Assembly (NCBI RefSeq): GCF_000499845.2
Contig: NC_023750.2
Coordinates: 34,302,823-34,366,822, forward strand
Direction of reading: 5' to 3'
DNA: 64,000 bases
Origin: Phaseolus vulgaris
Lineage: Eukaryota > Streptophyta > Magnoliopsida > Fabales > Fabaceae
Of this stretch, positions 28,391 through 40,301 are shown piece by piece. The notes under the pieces are model-generated. The model searched no databases. It was not told the origin of the DNA and worked only from the letters and a program-made list of their open reading frames with translations. The position numbers and the translations under genes are program-made. Each line of letters starts with the position of its first letter. Within the stretch, counting starts at the first letter, position 1.

Positions 28391-28560
28391 ATACAATTCA
28401 AAGGTAAATCCAAGAGCCTTTTATCAAGGTGATCTCGTGTGGCAAATGCACAATAATGCAAGAAAAATGAAGGGAAGTTCTCAATCAATTGGGAGGGACC
28501 TTTTTGGATCTAGAACGAAGCCAAAAATGGAGTTTACAGGATAAACCATCTAGAACCCTA
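28391..28560 (+). pseudogene. Gypsy integrase C-terminal relic
   Basis: The frame beginning near 28391 reads YNSKVNPRAFYQGDLVWQM, the characteristic tail of plant gypsy integrases (usually ..RPR.F..GDLVWR), continuing into a W/G-P-F-like region with frame damage and then TWNATHLKAYF-type remnants (about 28540-28570). It lies directly after gag, which shows an internal deletion of several kilobases. Confidence 0.65.
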
Positions 28561-28741
28561 CTCACTTGAAAATTTTATTTTAGTTGATAGTTATTTTGCT
28601 TGTAATGTAACCACCATGGTGTACTCTTTCCTCACTCGACCTTTTTTCCCTAAGAGGATTTTAGCTGAGAAAGTTTTAACAAGACACCCAATGAAATTGA
28701 TTTGTTCAGGACTCTTAGAGACAGTTACCAATATTTGAGTT

Positions 28742-29385
28742 AAGCATTAACGGAGATGCTTTACACCAGCGTGAACCGACACACTTGAAGACTTGTATCA
28801 ACCAGAATGCAAAGGCCAAGCATCAACTGAGATGCCACAGGCCAGCGTGAACCAACACACTTGAAGACTTGCATCAACTATAAGGTGCAAAGGTCAAGCA
28901 TCAACCAAAATGCTCTAGGCTAGTGTGAACCCACACTTAAGAGTTGCATCAACCAAGATGCAAAGGCCAAACATCAATCGAGATGCTTTAGACCAACGTG
29001 AACCAACATGTTTGAAGATTTGCATCAACCGCGATGCAGAGGCCAGGCATCAATCGATATGCTCTAGGCTAGTGTGAACCAACACACTTGAAGACTTACA
29101 TCAACCAAGATGCAAAGGAAAAAGATCAACCTAGATGTTCTTGGCATGAACCACCATGCACTTAGATTTACATCAACCACGATGTCAAAGCAAAACACCA
29201 AGCTAGATGTTATCGGTATGAACCAACATGTACTTGACTTTACATCGACCATGATGTCAAAACAAAACATCAACCTAGATGTTCTCAGCACCAAACTAGA
29301 TGTTCTTGATATGAACCAACATGCACTCGACTTTACATCAACCACGATTTCAAAGCAAAGCATCAATCTAGATGTTCTTGGCATA
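28742..29385 (+). repeat. Tandem repeat block, unit about 76 bp, 3' of the gypsy relic
   Basis: About eight and a half units, each holding a pair of CATCAACC.AGATGC-type motifs and a GTGAACCAACA motif. Units 1-5 (to about 29117) share GCTCTAGGC(T)AGTGTGAACC; units 6-8 are a shorter subtype with TAGATGTTCTTGGCATGAACC, and one of these is lengthened by a local duplication. Such arrays between integrase and the 3' LTR are known for Tat/Ogre gypsy elements. The long open frames on both strands here result from the repeat and are not genes. Confidence 0.75.
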
Positions 29386-29753
29386 ATCGAGTACGAAGTT
29401 TTTTATCACCCACAATGTAAAAACCAAGGCACTATCCATAAGATACGAAAATGACTCTACAACGAATAAAAACTAAGAACATACAAGTCTAAAGGTCACT
29501 CCATTTTCCAACTGTTAGATCAATCCCCATCCAACGACTATGATGACCTCGTAATGAATCTCGAAAACACAAATCCTACCAAAACGTAGAAGCTTCTAGA
29601 CTCTTCAAAACCTTTGTCCAATCAAGCTTGTGAGTCTAGTGTATGGATAGATAACATAGTACATCTCTGCACCATCAGGACCACCCAAACAAGATAAAAT
29701 TTTCTTGCAAATAATTAACTAACAATTCAACTCTAAAAAGCAAAAATCTTATC

Positions 29754-30190
29754 GAGTTTGGGGGACTAGTATACCATTCGTGGTTGAACGCCTTACGAAA
29801 TATATGATTGAAATCATTCAAGAAGTCTAGTCAAATACACATCAGGAAATTGAGAAACGCCCTCTCAAGGTGTATTATTAGAGCATAATCAAAGTGTACA
29901 AAATAACTACCTAATACAAGGATTAACTCGGTAACTCCTGTTAAACCTGACCCACTATCATATGTCTATCTTGATTCTATAAATACGTACTCCAATACAA
30001 GACAAATATGCATATTTATCAACATTTATTATCTCTAACCACCAAATATTGAGAACTGACTTGAACATCAGAGGACCTTTAAAAAATATCCCTCCAACTA
30101 ACAATTGAGTACTATGCGGAGCCGACAGCCAGAAAATCAAAGGACGAACACAACAATGAAGACAAGACCTTCCAAACTCTTACAAGAACA
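29754..30190 (+). mobile_element. Polypurine tract and 3' LTR of the gypsy relic
   Basis: GAGTTTGGGGGA (29754-29765) is a polypurine-like tract. The following LTR holds a CTATAAATACG promoter box (29978-29988) and, about 75 bp on, ACTGACTTGAACATCAGAGGACC, a diverged form of the conserved Tat-type block. The U5 end near 30190 is approximate. The LTR is the same orientation as the gag and integrase relics, so all belong to one element. Confidence 0.6.
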
Positions 30191-31639
30191 TGATACATCC
30201 ACATCCTCAAATACTTCAAAATACATTTATTCAATCACAATAGCTATCTCTACTAAAAAAAATATTTATTATCTTTATATAAGTGTTACTTTGTTATATA
30301 CTTAATTGTGTTTAATTGTGTATGTGTTACCAATGTCTTTCTTCAAAACAGATAAAAATATTTATGTTATACATTTTATACGTAATTATTACCATCTTAC
30401 AAAATTTTATGATTAAAGTTAATATTTTACTATCTTTTGTTTTCAATTTTTATATATTTTATTAATCTATCAAATAATTAAAAGTTTGTTGACGTGCATA
30501 TTGATAAGCTTTCTTCTTGACTATGTCCTTACTTTCAGGCTTTCACTTGTCCAACCATGAACTCCAAGCTTAAGTTAGGTTTTCTATTTTCAACTCATAT
30601 CATACACATAATCTTTCACTTTCTCTTCTTTGATTTGAAATAAAACACCATGTATCTCTATTTCCAACTTTAAATATAAGTACCTCGTCTTCACAACAAA
30701 ATTTCACGTAAATCTACAATATAGAAGGACACAATCTCCATCTTACAAATTAATTTTATAAAAGTAAACTATACTTAATTTTATTTTTTAGTAATATATT
30801 TAATATTAACTACATTAGATAAAGAGATTTTTTATAAAATAAATAAAAAAATTTAACTCATTTAATAAATATAACAACAATCTTTTCCTTAATAATCACT
30901 GTAGCAATTCCTCTTTTTAAAATAATTGAGCTAAGAATAAAATTTTAATACTAATTATTGAATTCATAATTTATTATTAAATAAAGAAACTATAATTAAT
31001 ATTATGAATTTAATTTACACTCATCTTACCAAATTAAATCATATCTGGTTTCCTAGATTTTTCCTTTTGTAGTTTCTTTAATTAAAAAATCACTTAAAAA
31101 AATAAAATAAGTTAGGGATGACATTTTAATCACATGTCATTTTCTAATACAGACAAAAAAGGGATGTGCTTTTAATCACATGTCATTTTCCAATACAGGC
31201 AAAAAGGATGAGTGATTTCAATATCTTACCTCAAATTTTCATTGCTATGCCTTCATTTTTTTTATTATGGGTTCTATGATTATTAAAAGATGCTTTATAC
31301 TTATTTATTATTCTGCATATATAGGATTTAAACTGAAGACTAATTGTTACACTTAAATGATCTTCCATCATATGATCTACACTTCAAAGATTAATAACTT
31401 TACCTTAATCCTTACTTTTCTTTTTATGTTCCTTTTGGAAGTCACTATGAATAAACTTTAGTTATACTAAAAATAGTTTGAACATCCTAATACGGCATTT
31501 ATTTTACTTAATAAAAAGTGTACAAATCTTTTTAGTTTAAGAACAAATATGTTCATAAAGGAATTAGAAAAATTATTCTCTTATGGTAAATGTTTTCGAA
31601 TGGAGTTCGGGCATGAAGAACGATTCAAGCTGCTCCTCT
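30191..31639. other. Intergenic, no gene recognised
   Basis: Very AT-rich. A 40-bp segment is duplicated (GATGACATTTTAATCACATG at 31118 and GATGTGCTTTTAATCACATG at 31152, each followed by TCATTTTC.AATACAG). No coding frame of note. Confidence 0.5.
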
Positions 31640-31990
31640 ACTTCATTGGTCGGTCGGTCTGAATTTCTATTTTTCTTTAAACAAGCTCTTTGTTCTCCTC
31701 GTCTCCGTATGCCTCTCAGTCTCCACAAAGTCTAGACTCGGTTGGTACTTGTAAAAGACACTCTGACGCTCAAGTCAGATTTAGTATAATGACGTACCTA
31801 ATTTTTGGATTTTGTGTCTATTTATATGATTCTGATGAGCCTTTCTTATTAAGCCAGGTTAGAAAGTTGGATTATGTTTAGAAATATATTACCTAACTTT
31901 TGATTGCTAATTAGCCTCACTAATTCAGCTTAAATATAATTGACTTTGTGATATCGGTCGACATAATGATTGGGTACCAAGTTATAATCT
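31640..31990 (-). mobile_element. Gypsy (Tat/Ogre-like) LTR fragment, reverse orientation
   Basis: On the minus strand the sequence around 31790-31740 reads TGACTTGAGCGTCAGAGTG then TCTTTTACAAGTACC, the best-preserved form of the Tat-type block in this window. A possible start lies near a GGTACC-type sequence at 31975. The 63-codon frame at 31690-31881 (+) is antisense to the LTR and not a gene. No body of an element is recognised next to it, so it may be a solo LTR. Confidence 0.55.
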
Positions 31991-33498
31991 CGATCATGCG
32001 GGTCCTCCTAATACACTAATTTTTTTTATTTTAAATCCTTATCTACCACGAAATTTAAAGGAAGAAAAAATCTATTGTATATTTGATTTACCTTTATCTA
32101 AACCAGCAATTGAAAAATACAACATTCCAAATCTTGCTTTAAAAAATATCTCTTGTAATGGAATTTGTATTACGATAGTTTTAAAAAAGATCGGAATGTT
32201 TTATTTTTATTATAATAATATGTTATGATAGAGACTATATTTTTGAAACTGTCGCAATATATTATAATAACAAGAATTAAGTTTTAAAACTATTTTAAAA
32301 AATATCGTAATATGTATCAGAGGAAAGTTAAATAAAATAGCACTACTCAATCCAATAAGAACACCTTCGAGCTATGGTTAGTGTTTCAAGTTAAAGAAAA
32401 ATTGTATTTTTTTTTTATTTCTTCAAAGAGTTTGGGCATTAAAGAGCTCTCTGGATGCTAAAATTATGATCAGTTCTCTCTCTTCCCAATATTTATCAAT
32501 CAATCATTATCATAATGCTTAAATTAAATATCTTATCATAATAGCCAACACACACAAGAAGTTCTATGATAATATATTTTTGGTTATGAAGAAATAGAAA
32601 AAAGGTGAAAATAAAAGTAATAATAGTTGTTTGATGAGAAAAAAAATGAATATTTTCTATAAAATTAATTATGTTAGATGCAACTGTGTATAAGGTTGAA
32701 ATAATATAATTTGAAAAGTTAATTTAGAGTGTATGAAACATAGTATTGAAAAAGAAGGTAGAAAGCTAAGGATGGACAGAGGTAACGGATTAACATCAAA
32801 TCAAAGGGGTCATGGTGCCAAAACGGCGTTATCTTGAAGAATCCCTATTCTTGTGTTCTCTGTCAGATAATGTTCCTAGCTAAGGTGGTCGTGTTATATC
32901 GTTATTGGAAGAATCAACAAATTGCATTAAATGATGCCAACGCTTCCTCCAACACCTTCTGCACACTCATTTAATGCATACCAGACACACAACACAGATC
33001 ATTTTTATTATTTTCCAACTACTATTTAGCTCATATATTATTATATAATTCTATTACTATTTTTACAAAATAAAAACAATTAACCAAAATCATAATACCA
33101 TATAATTATCAAGTTTCAACATTCTTCAAGGAAAAGTAAAAATAACATTTTAACTAAAATAAATACTAAAAAACCTTTTATTTTATGTTTATGTTTTTCC
33201 CAAAAGGTCGACCCGAGTCAATACCCGAACCACGACCCTTGCCTTGTGCTAAGGAACCTCACCCGACCCGCTCCGGATCCTTACCACCATGCAAGGAGCT
33301 TTTTCTTTTGTTTCCAAGCGCGGTTCGTTCTTGACTCAAACAACCATCCGTCATTCGCACGCGCCACCCATTACACATTTCAATGTCTACTAAGTTAACT
33401 TTCAAAATCATAACAAATGAAGAGAAAAAAAAAAAACCACACTCACGTGACTGGAGATGACAATGACATTATCGATCACGTGATGGTGATGGCTATGG
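31991..33498. other. Intergenic, 3' flank of the HD-ZIP gene
   Basis: AT-rich up to about 33190, with no gene. From 33200 to 33370 it is clearly richer in G+C (CGACCCGAGTC, CACCCGACCCGC) and may be part of the 3' untranslated region of the minus-strand HD-ZIP gene or a small old insertion. Confidence 0.45.
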
Positions 33499-36400
33499 TT
33501 AACTTTCGCAGTGCAGGGCAGCTTTGATCTTTTGAACGGTGCATGATATGAGGTTGTTCACGGTTTCCACGGACTCTACTGTGAGCTTGGCTGTAGGAAG
33601 ACTATTCACAAGGATCTGAAACGCCACCGTTAAGAGGGACCCACTCACACGCGCCCCACCATTATCACCACCATTTGCTGTGGTAGTAGTGCCATTCTGT
33701 GACCCACGAGACCCGGGCCCATCTGGAACAATAGCAAACCCTGAAGGTAGCAATGCCACGTAAGCCGAATCACCACCGTTCATTACCACGTGCATGGCCG
33801 GGATATCCACCGGCGCGTACACCACAAGTGACCCCGCCTCGTCTATGCATGTCTCCTGTAGTATCAGCATGCTACTCTGGTTCGAGTTTATGGCCTACAA
33901 AAATAAAAATTCATTAAAACCCAGTTCAAAGTGAGATAATATAATATAACTACTGTGTTGTCATTTTCGAGAAGCTGGTCAAACCTGTTTCCAATTTTTT
34001 TTGTTTAACTTTTTTTTTTAGTTTTTGTTTATTTTAAAAAATTGAATAAAAAAGCAATGAAGTCAGAAACCCATGCAGGTGACTATCCCCTATATTTTGA
34101 CTTTATTTTATTTTATTTTATTTTAGTGATTCATAAAAATCTGCCTTCATTGATACTTCCAAAATTTCCATCCTTGTCCTTCTCAAAGATTCAACAGCTC
34201 TCATCCAAATACTAAACGACAATAAACACCATATCCCATCTAAAAACTAGTGAAAACAAAACATTAACACAACCTTTGCATGGCCTAACAAAGAAATTAT
34301 TGCAAAACAAAAACTAGGAGGAATTAAATTGTTTGAGATGATAGAAGGAGAGAGAAGAAGCATACACTAGCTCGCAGGAGAGAGACGCAGTTGCCGTGGT
34401 CTTGGCCCTTGGCAATATGGGCCATCTCTTGCATGGGCCCACCGTTGGAGAGTATGTCCCACTCGCTTCGCAGGCGCTCGTCGCGGAGGAAGTCGAAGAG
34501 CCTCTGGGGCGACACAGGGAGCCACACGGAGGTGGCGGCACTCAGCACAATCCCCGGCGGCTCGCCGGGATCATCCACGCTCTTCCGCGTCATCACCCTC
34601 ACGTCCTCATCCACGTTCCCAGGGTTGAGCTTGTTCCACTTGTGCACCGTGGAGGCACACACACCGGCGCAGAAGTTGTTGGTCATTCGCTGCGCCAGCT
34701 TCACCATGCTCCGCCTTCCCCCCGCCGTTATTGCTGCACCCACCATCAAATCATGAATCTTAACAACAAAATCTTTGTGATAAACTTGAGTTATGTAAAA
34801 AAGATTTATCTTTTACATTGCCCATATTAAAATACCTGAATGGTCTCTAGAGGGTGCTGCTGAGGACATTAGGATCGCAAGACACTCGCATTGGCGTTGA
34901 AGGGTAGCCACCCAACGTTGAGCACCGAACCCCATTCCTGAGCTTAACAATGGTCTATAAACCTGGTGAACTTGGCTCTCATCGTATTCTGCATGCTCCA
35001 CCCATGTCACCTTCAAACCAAATGTAACCAACCATGTCAAAAAATTTCATGCATGTTTCAAAACTACTATTCTGGTGATTAATTAATTAATTAAGTGCAT
35101 CTCATGTTGACTGATTGAATTGTATGTATAATAATATAAGGTTATAAATGTTGGTTCATGGCGTCACTGATAATACAAAAATGTTTAAAAGCAAATCTTG
35201 GAAAAGCCTGAAGACTGGGTTTAGCAACAGACATAGGTATCTCTCATGGACCTCGACAAGTACATAAAATATTGGTACTATATAAAGTCAAGATGCAGTA
35301 TTTACAGGAGCAACAGGTACCGTGAGCATCGAGATTTACCACCAAACAAAAACTCAGAGGAAACAGACAAAGTACTTGGTCTCTCATTTTTTACTCCAAG
35401 GATTTCATTCAATATTATATGTAACAGCCCTATAGGTCTGGAACTAGACCACATTCGATCTCGTGAATTAAATAATGCTAGAAGATACTCACTATGTGGC
35501 GTCAAAGATTGGAATAGAAACATCATATGTATTGTTTATAGAATCAAAAAGTGCGTGCAAGATTATAAGGCCAATTTCACACAAATGGATATCTTATTAA
35601 TGTGTTCAAGATGCATAAATTTAAGTGACGGAGACTTTTGTGAATAAATTAATGGATTGATTTGGATTTTATACCACACAGGGAATACTCTATTCCAAAA
35701 CTAACACTATTATCTTATAAGGAATCTATACATAGATTAAAAAAATTATCAGTTGATAGTTGAGATAGTTATAAATTAAGTATTTAGGCAATCACTGGCT
35801 TGGAAGATTAAAAAGAATTGCCAGGTCTTGGATTTCTGAAATGGTAATAATTAAAAAATGTGTAGGAGCACCATTCAAAGAGTCTATGGGATTGAAGATC
35901 AAATGTTGAAAATTCCACATTGAAATATAATTTGTTAAATTGAGACAAGGAGAAGCATCCTACTCTGCTGCAATGATATTATGTAAACTTTTGGAAAAAT
36001 GAAACGAATTTTGTATGAAAATCATCACTGACAGAATAGTTATATAGAGAGTAGTCCCTAGACTAGCTAAGTTACTTCGAAACAGGAGCTTCGAAAAGCA
36101 AAGCCCCGCGATTCCTTGGCATGGTGTTTTGTTTCTCTTGAATATTCTGTACTTAGCTCTTACGATCCAGTAACTTCCATGAACAAATGTAATTAAAAAC
36201 AAAGGGAGAGATACCCACTTCAGAAGTCATAACAAATTCAACAAAAACATGAAAGCTATTAAATATTAGTGTATAGTTTGGTAACAGTGGCTGCATGGTC
36301 AATAGTTTCCATGTATATAGAAGAAATAATGTTGGGAACACTAAGTATGGAGAATATAAATAATTTTTGCCGTCTTAAAAAAGATTAGGATTCTTAACAA

Positions 36401-38853
36401 AAACAGTATATTTTTACAATATTTTTTTGTAAAATTGCCCTCCCTTCTTCTGACTTTTTTATGCTAAGGTAGTAGTGTAATCATTACTTTCTTTTGTTTT
36501 CTAAAGACTAGGGAGCAGCTATATCCAAACATAGAGTTAGAACAGAATCATCCGTCACTAAAAACAAGAAAGAGTATTTTCAATTTACCTTGGAGTAACC
36601 ATTGGGCATGTCTTGCACAACACAACCAGAAGGAAGCCTCCTACAGTTGACAAAACTGGGTGGTGCTCCTGAACTTTCTCTGATGCTATCAATGGACACA
36701 TCCACCACTGCCCAAACCCCTTCTGCGTGCTGCTTGCAAAACCTTAGGAAATTGACCTCACGAACAGGAACCAAAGGCGAAAGAACTTGAAGTTCAGCAT
36801 GCATCTGAGCACCAAATTTAAAGGGTCAAAAACCAAAATGTCACCCCATTTCCCTTCACTGAGAAACGATAAAAAAACTTGCAAGAAAATAAACCAAACT
36901 TACTAATTGAAGTGCTCCATTTCTTGTTCCATTTATTCCATTAGATATCACTTCAGCAGTGGAGGTTCTCGCAATGATACAAGGAAACATCTCTGCCCAT
37001 CGATTCTGTTGAGGCATAGTACAATTCAGTTATGCATTTGCAGGTGCATTTTCAACATTTGATCATTTTATTAAGTTTAGATGTAATACTTTACGTGCTT
37101 CATACACTATTTTGCAATTGAAATTGGAGTTTAATGAGATAAATTTTCATTTAGCTTACCGCGTCCATGAGAGTCTCGACAAGAGCCAAACTGTTAATGA
37201 TGACCATCCCATTTTCCCTAGATGCGTCAGACACAAACCCATTGGGTCTCAAACCAATACAAGGAGTGAAAGTCCTGACGTACTCCTCATGGTTCATAAT
37301 TTCCCTCCCACCTTCAACATTCCTTACCCAAAGAGGCTCCCCAGCTTGAGCCATCTTCACCAACTCATCCATGGCAGCCAAAGCGAGCTCAAGAAACATG
37401 GACCTCTCGATGGACCTATCAAACCCACCCACAACAGAAGTTGGTCTAGTACTCGAGGGAGACACCATAGCCAAAGGGTTGTTAGACACAGACATAGACA
37501 TTCCCATTCCAAAATCTTGTCCCAAAGGCATTGTAGTGCTCATGCTGATTCCACCAAACCCGTTCCCCCCAACGCCAAGCTCCAAACTTGAATTCGGTAA
37601 CGAAGAAACGGGGCGACCCAGAAACTTGCCCGTGAGTGCACACACGCGATCGAGCTCGTCCTTCAACCGGGCATTCTCAATCCGAAGGTGCTGCTCCTCC
37701 AGCGAAATCTCGCCGATGATGGCAGGGCCACCGCAATTGGAGCACATGGGGTTCCTCATTGCATCCCTGATAGACATGTTCTCCGCTCTCAGCTTGTCGT
37801 TCTCTTGCCTCAGCAAAGTGTTCTCGTGCCGCTCCAACTGGGTCTGGTACAACCGTACGTAGAAGGAAAAAGTTTCAAACTGCATCAGAAAACCTCAAAA
37901 AGGAAGAAAAGGAGGGTGAAAGTGACTTGGTGAGAGTTTGAAGCGTGTCACACCTTCATTTGGGTTCTACGGTTTTGGAACCAAAACTTCACCTGTCGAG
38001 TTTCCAAGGACAGCCTCTTGCTAAGTTCGAGCCTTTGCTTCTCGTCTGGATGAGGACACTCCTTGAAAAATCTAAACCCCATTAAAAAAAAACAAAAAAT
38101 CATCCACCATTCAAATCACAAATTACATACATGTACATGTACAACGTGTTTAGGAAGTAAGAAACTGTTTTGGAACCAAGGTTATAACTATCCGCTTCTT
38201 AGAATTACATGTATGAGATGTGAAGATGTAGAAACAAACATGTTAGTAATTATAAGAGTGAAGAAGAAGAGAGGGGATGAATTGTGTGAAAATGAAAATG
38301 AAAATACGCTTCAAGTTCTTGTATCTGCTGAGGTGTGTGTCGGTGATAGCGTTTTTTCCTCGGAGGGTTGTCGGCGGCGTCTTGTTCATCGCCGGAAGCG
38401 CCGTCGATGTTGTCGCTGCCAGATCTGCTTTCATGTTCTTCTTCTCTGCTTCTTCGCAAACCATTTGGTTCGAAGCTATTCTCCACCATTCTATTCACAT
38501 CTTCCTGTCCGTCTATATTAGTTTGCTGCTTTTTGTTTATTTTTCGCAAACAAGAAAGGAAACGAAATAAGGAAACACAGTACAACATGGTACCAACACG
38601 TTAGATTATAAAGTAAAGTAACAAGATCTCTCACAAGTGCCAGAGATAGTCCTGGAGAGTTGAACATGGATTTGGCCAAGGTGGGAGTGGTGGTCACGAG
38701 GCGGGGCTGAGAGATTGCACCAAAGGGCATTCTATCGTCGTTGTTGTTGTTGGTATGGTTGGTGGTGGTAACGTCGTTGTAAGGAATATCCGAAACGTCG
38801 TTTCTGGCACTGCCACTACCTGATTTGTTTTCAAGAAAACCCCCAAAACTCAT
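33499..38853 (-). CDS. HDG1: Class IV HD-ZIP START-domain transcription factor, HDG1/ANL2-like
   Basis: Exons on the minus strand: 38853-38635, 38525-38308, 38071-37954, 37843-37160, 37005-36904, 36804-36589, 35010-34836, 34733-34366, 33894-33499. All junctions are GT..AG and the joined frame is 2,496 bp (831 residues), as for Arabidopsis ANL2/HDG1. Homeodomain about 130-190 ([30 protein letters not shown]). Zipper-loop-zipper about 186-260, with C219/C222 in CSNCGG. START about 337-565, then the class-specific C-terminal domain ending [26 protein letters not shown] and LLRASAIN favour HDG1 over ANL2. The family binds L1 boxes and directs epidermal identity, cuticle and anthocyanin traits. 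The start matches the family M(S/N)F.GFL opening. An in-frame ATG at 38940 would add 29 residues not seen in relatives. Confidence 0.95.
35011..36588 (-). other. Long intron 6 of the HD-ZIP gene
   Basis: At 1,578 bp it is by far the longest intron of the gene, placed inside the START-domain region between GYSK and VTWVEH. It holds a 133-codon open frame on the opposite strand (35246-35647, +) without recognised domain, and a GC-richer patch near 36070-36110. It may carry an old insertion. No transposon ends could be defined. Confidence 0.75.
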
Positions 38854-39041
38854 CAAAGAAGCCACTTTTCCTTCAACAAAAGTACCCGAAACAAGCCTAA
38901 ATTTGCCTAAATATTTTACCCTCAAACCCCTTGAACTCACTTATCGCTTCGTTAGTGAGAATTCAGGCGTCAATTAGCTACCCCAAAAATTTGAAACCCA
39001 AGAAAGACTCAAAAGATGAACTGGGTCGGTCAGAAACAGAC

Positions 39042-39049
39042 TTATATAC
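39042..39049 (-). promoter_or_regulatory. Possible TATA box of the HD-ZIP gene
   Basis: TATATAAG on the minus strand, about 190 bp upstream of the start codon at 38853. Position and sequence are suitable, but the gene may have an upstream non-coding exon, which is common in class IV HD-ZIP genes. Confidence 0.4.
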
Positions 39050-40293
39050 TCTGGGAGAGTGATCAAAGGAGAAACTTTCAAGGTAAGGGGAAAAGAATAG
39101 AGACAGAGAGATAGAGGAGACAAAAGGATAAAACCCCAATGTCTCAGCTTTCTCTCTGTAGCCGAAAGAAAAAAAAAAACGCTGTCTTTTTCTTTTCTTC
39201 TATTATTTGTAGAGAAAGAAAGGAGCCTAAAAACCCTTATGCTATTCCCTCTTCGTTCTCTAACCCTCTCTTAGTAGTGACCCTTTGAGAGTGGCACAGG
39301 CACAGCTGAATGGTAGCTTCAATCCATTGGCTTGGGGTTAAATGGAAAAAGGATATAAGAACCCTACTGTCTTTGCGTGTGTGTGCCTCATTCTCTGCAT
39401 GCTTGACTCTTGTAAAGCCTAAACAGAAAAAGACAGAAAAAAAGAAAATGATGCAGATTTTAATTACAGTTTTAACTGAGTAAATATTTATATTTAATCT
39501 ATGGAAGTTCTTGAAGTGAGAGTCGAGTTTTAATCAAAAGCTTTTGTATTTGACTTTTGTAATGGAAAAACAGTATGCTACTATACTGTGTTAAGGAAAA
39601 GGGTTGAAGAGGGAAGAAAATGAAATGGTTATAGATTTGGGAAGAGAGTGTGGGGTGAGGGAAAAAGTGAAGATAAAACTTAAGGTGTGGACTATTGGAA
39701 GCCTTACAAATAGATGGATCCAAAAAGGGTGGGTTGACTCTTACTGTGATGGCTCATACTATTTGCACAGTATCCCCAGAAAGCCTGTGAGTGACTGTGA
39801 AAATTGCAAAGTGGCTTTTTGATGACTTTTTGTGGAGATGAAAGTAAACCAAGTTTACAATGATAGGGTCCTATGGTGTGTGTGTGCGCTTGGCATCAGA
39901 TCCATGGGATGGGACTCTTTCACAGAAATCTCAACCTTTCTTCACAGACCGTCCTAGGGATTCTCAATAATTGGACTAACCTTCCTTTAATCACTCCTAA
40001 GGACACCACTTTACACTTTTCTCCCTTCCTTTTATTTTTATTTTTTTTAATCAATCTCAAATTAATTCTCATCAAATACACCCTTTTTAAAAATATATAT
40101 TTTTCAAATCTTTAATTTCTTCAGTTAAAAGTTTTTGTAATTATGAAAATAATTAATGACATAGTTAAAGTTGTCATAGAATAAATATTAAAATTAAATA
40201 CCCAACGCGTTTTGTGAATAAAAAATACAAAATAGAAATCAGTTTCCTTACTGTAACTTACAATCATTAATCATATAAGCTAAATAATTTAAT
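39050..40293. other. Upstream region of the HD-ZIP gene
   Basis: No coding gene recognised. It contains purine/pyrimidine-rich parts (39090-39200) that could be transcribed leader. Open frames at 39499-39723 (-), 39604-39822 (+) and 39873-40115 (+) are overlapping chance frames. Confidence 0.45.
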
Positions 40294-40301
40294 TGCATTT
40301 A
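40294..40301 (-). promoter_or_regulatory. L1-box-like motif upstream of the HD-ZIP gene
   Basis: TAAATGCA on the minus strand, the exact binding site of class IV HD-ZIP factors, about 1.44 kb before the start codon. Epidermal HD-ZIP IV genes are often autoregulated through such boxes. The distance is large and the motif can occur by chance in AT-rich DNA. Confidence 0.25.

Noticed and set aside
28742..29385. Evenly spaced repeats as a CRISPR-like array
   Set aside because: Units are contiguous tandem repeats without unique spacers, in plant DNA next to a gypsy relic.
29064..29454. Frames of 106 and 114 codons in the repeat array as a repeat protein
   Set aside because: Open frames on both strands arise because the repeat unit lacks stops; both are parts of a non-coding retroelement region.
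35246..35647. 133-codon frame (+) as a gene
   Set aside because: Lies inside an intron of the HD-ZIP gene on the opposite strand, with no recognised motif.
38854..38940. Upstream in-frame ATG at 38940 as the HD-ZIP start
   Set aside because: Adds 29 residues absent from relatives; the family N-terminus aligns to the ATG at 38853.
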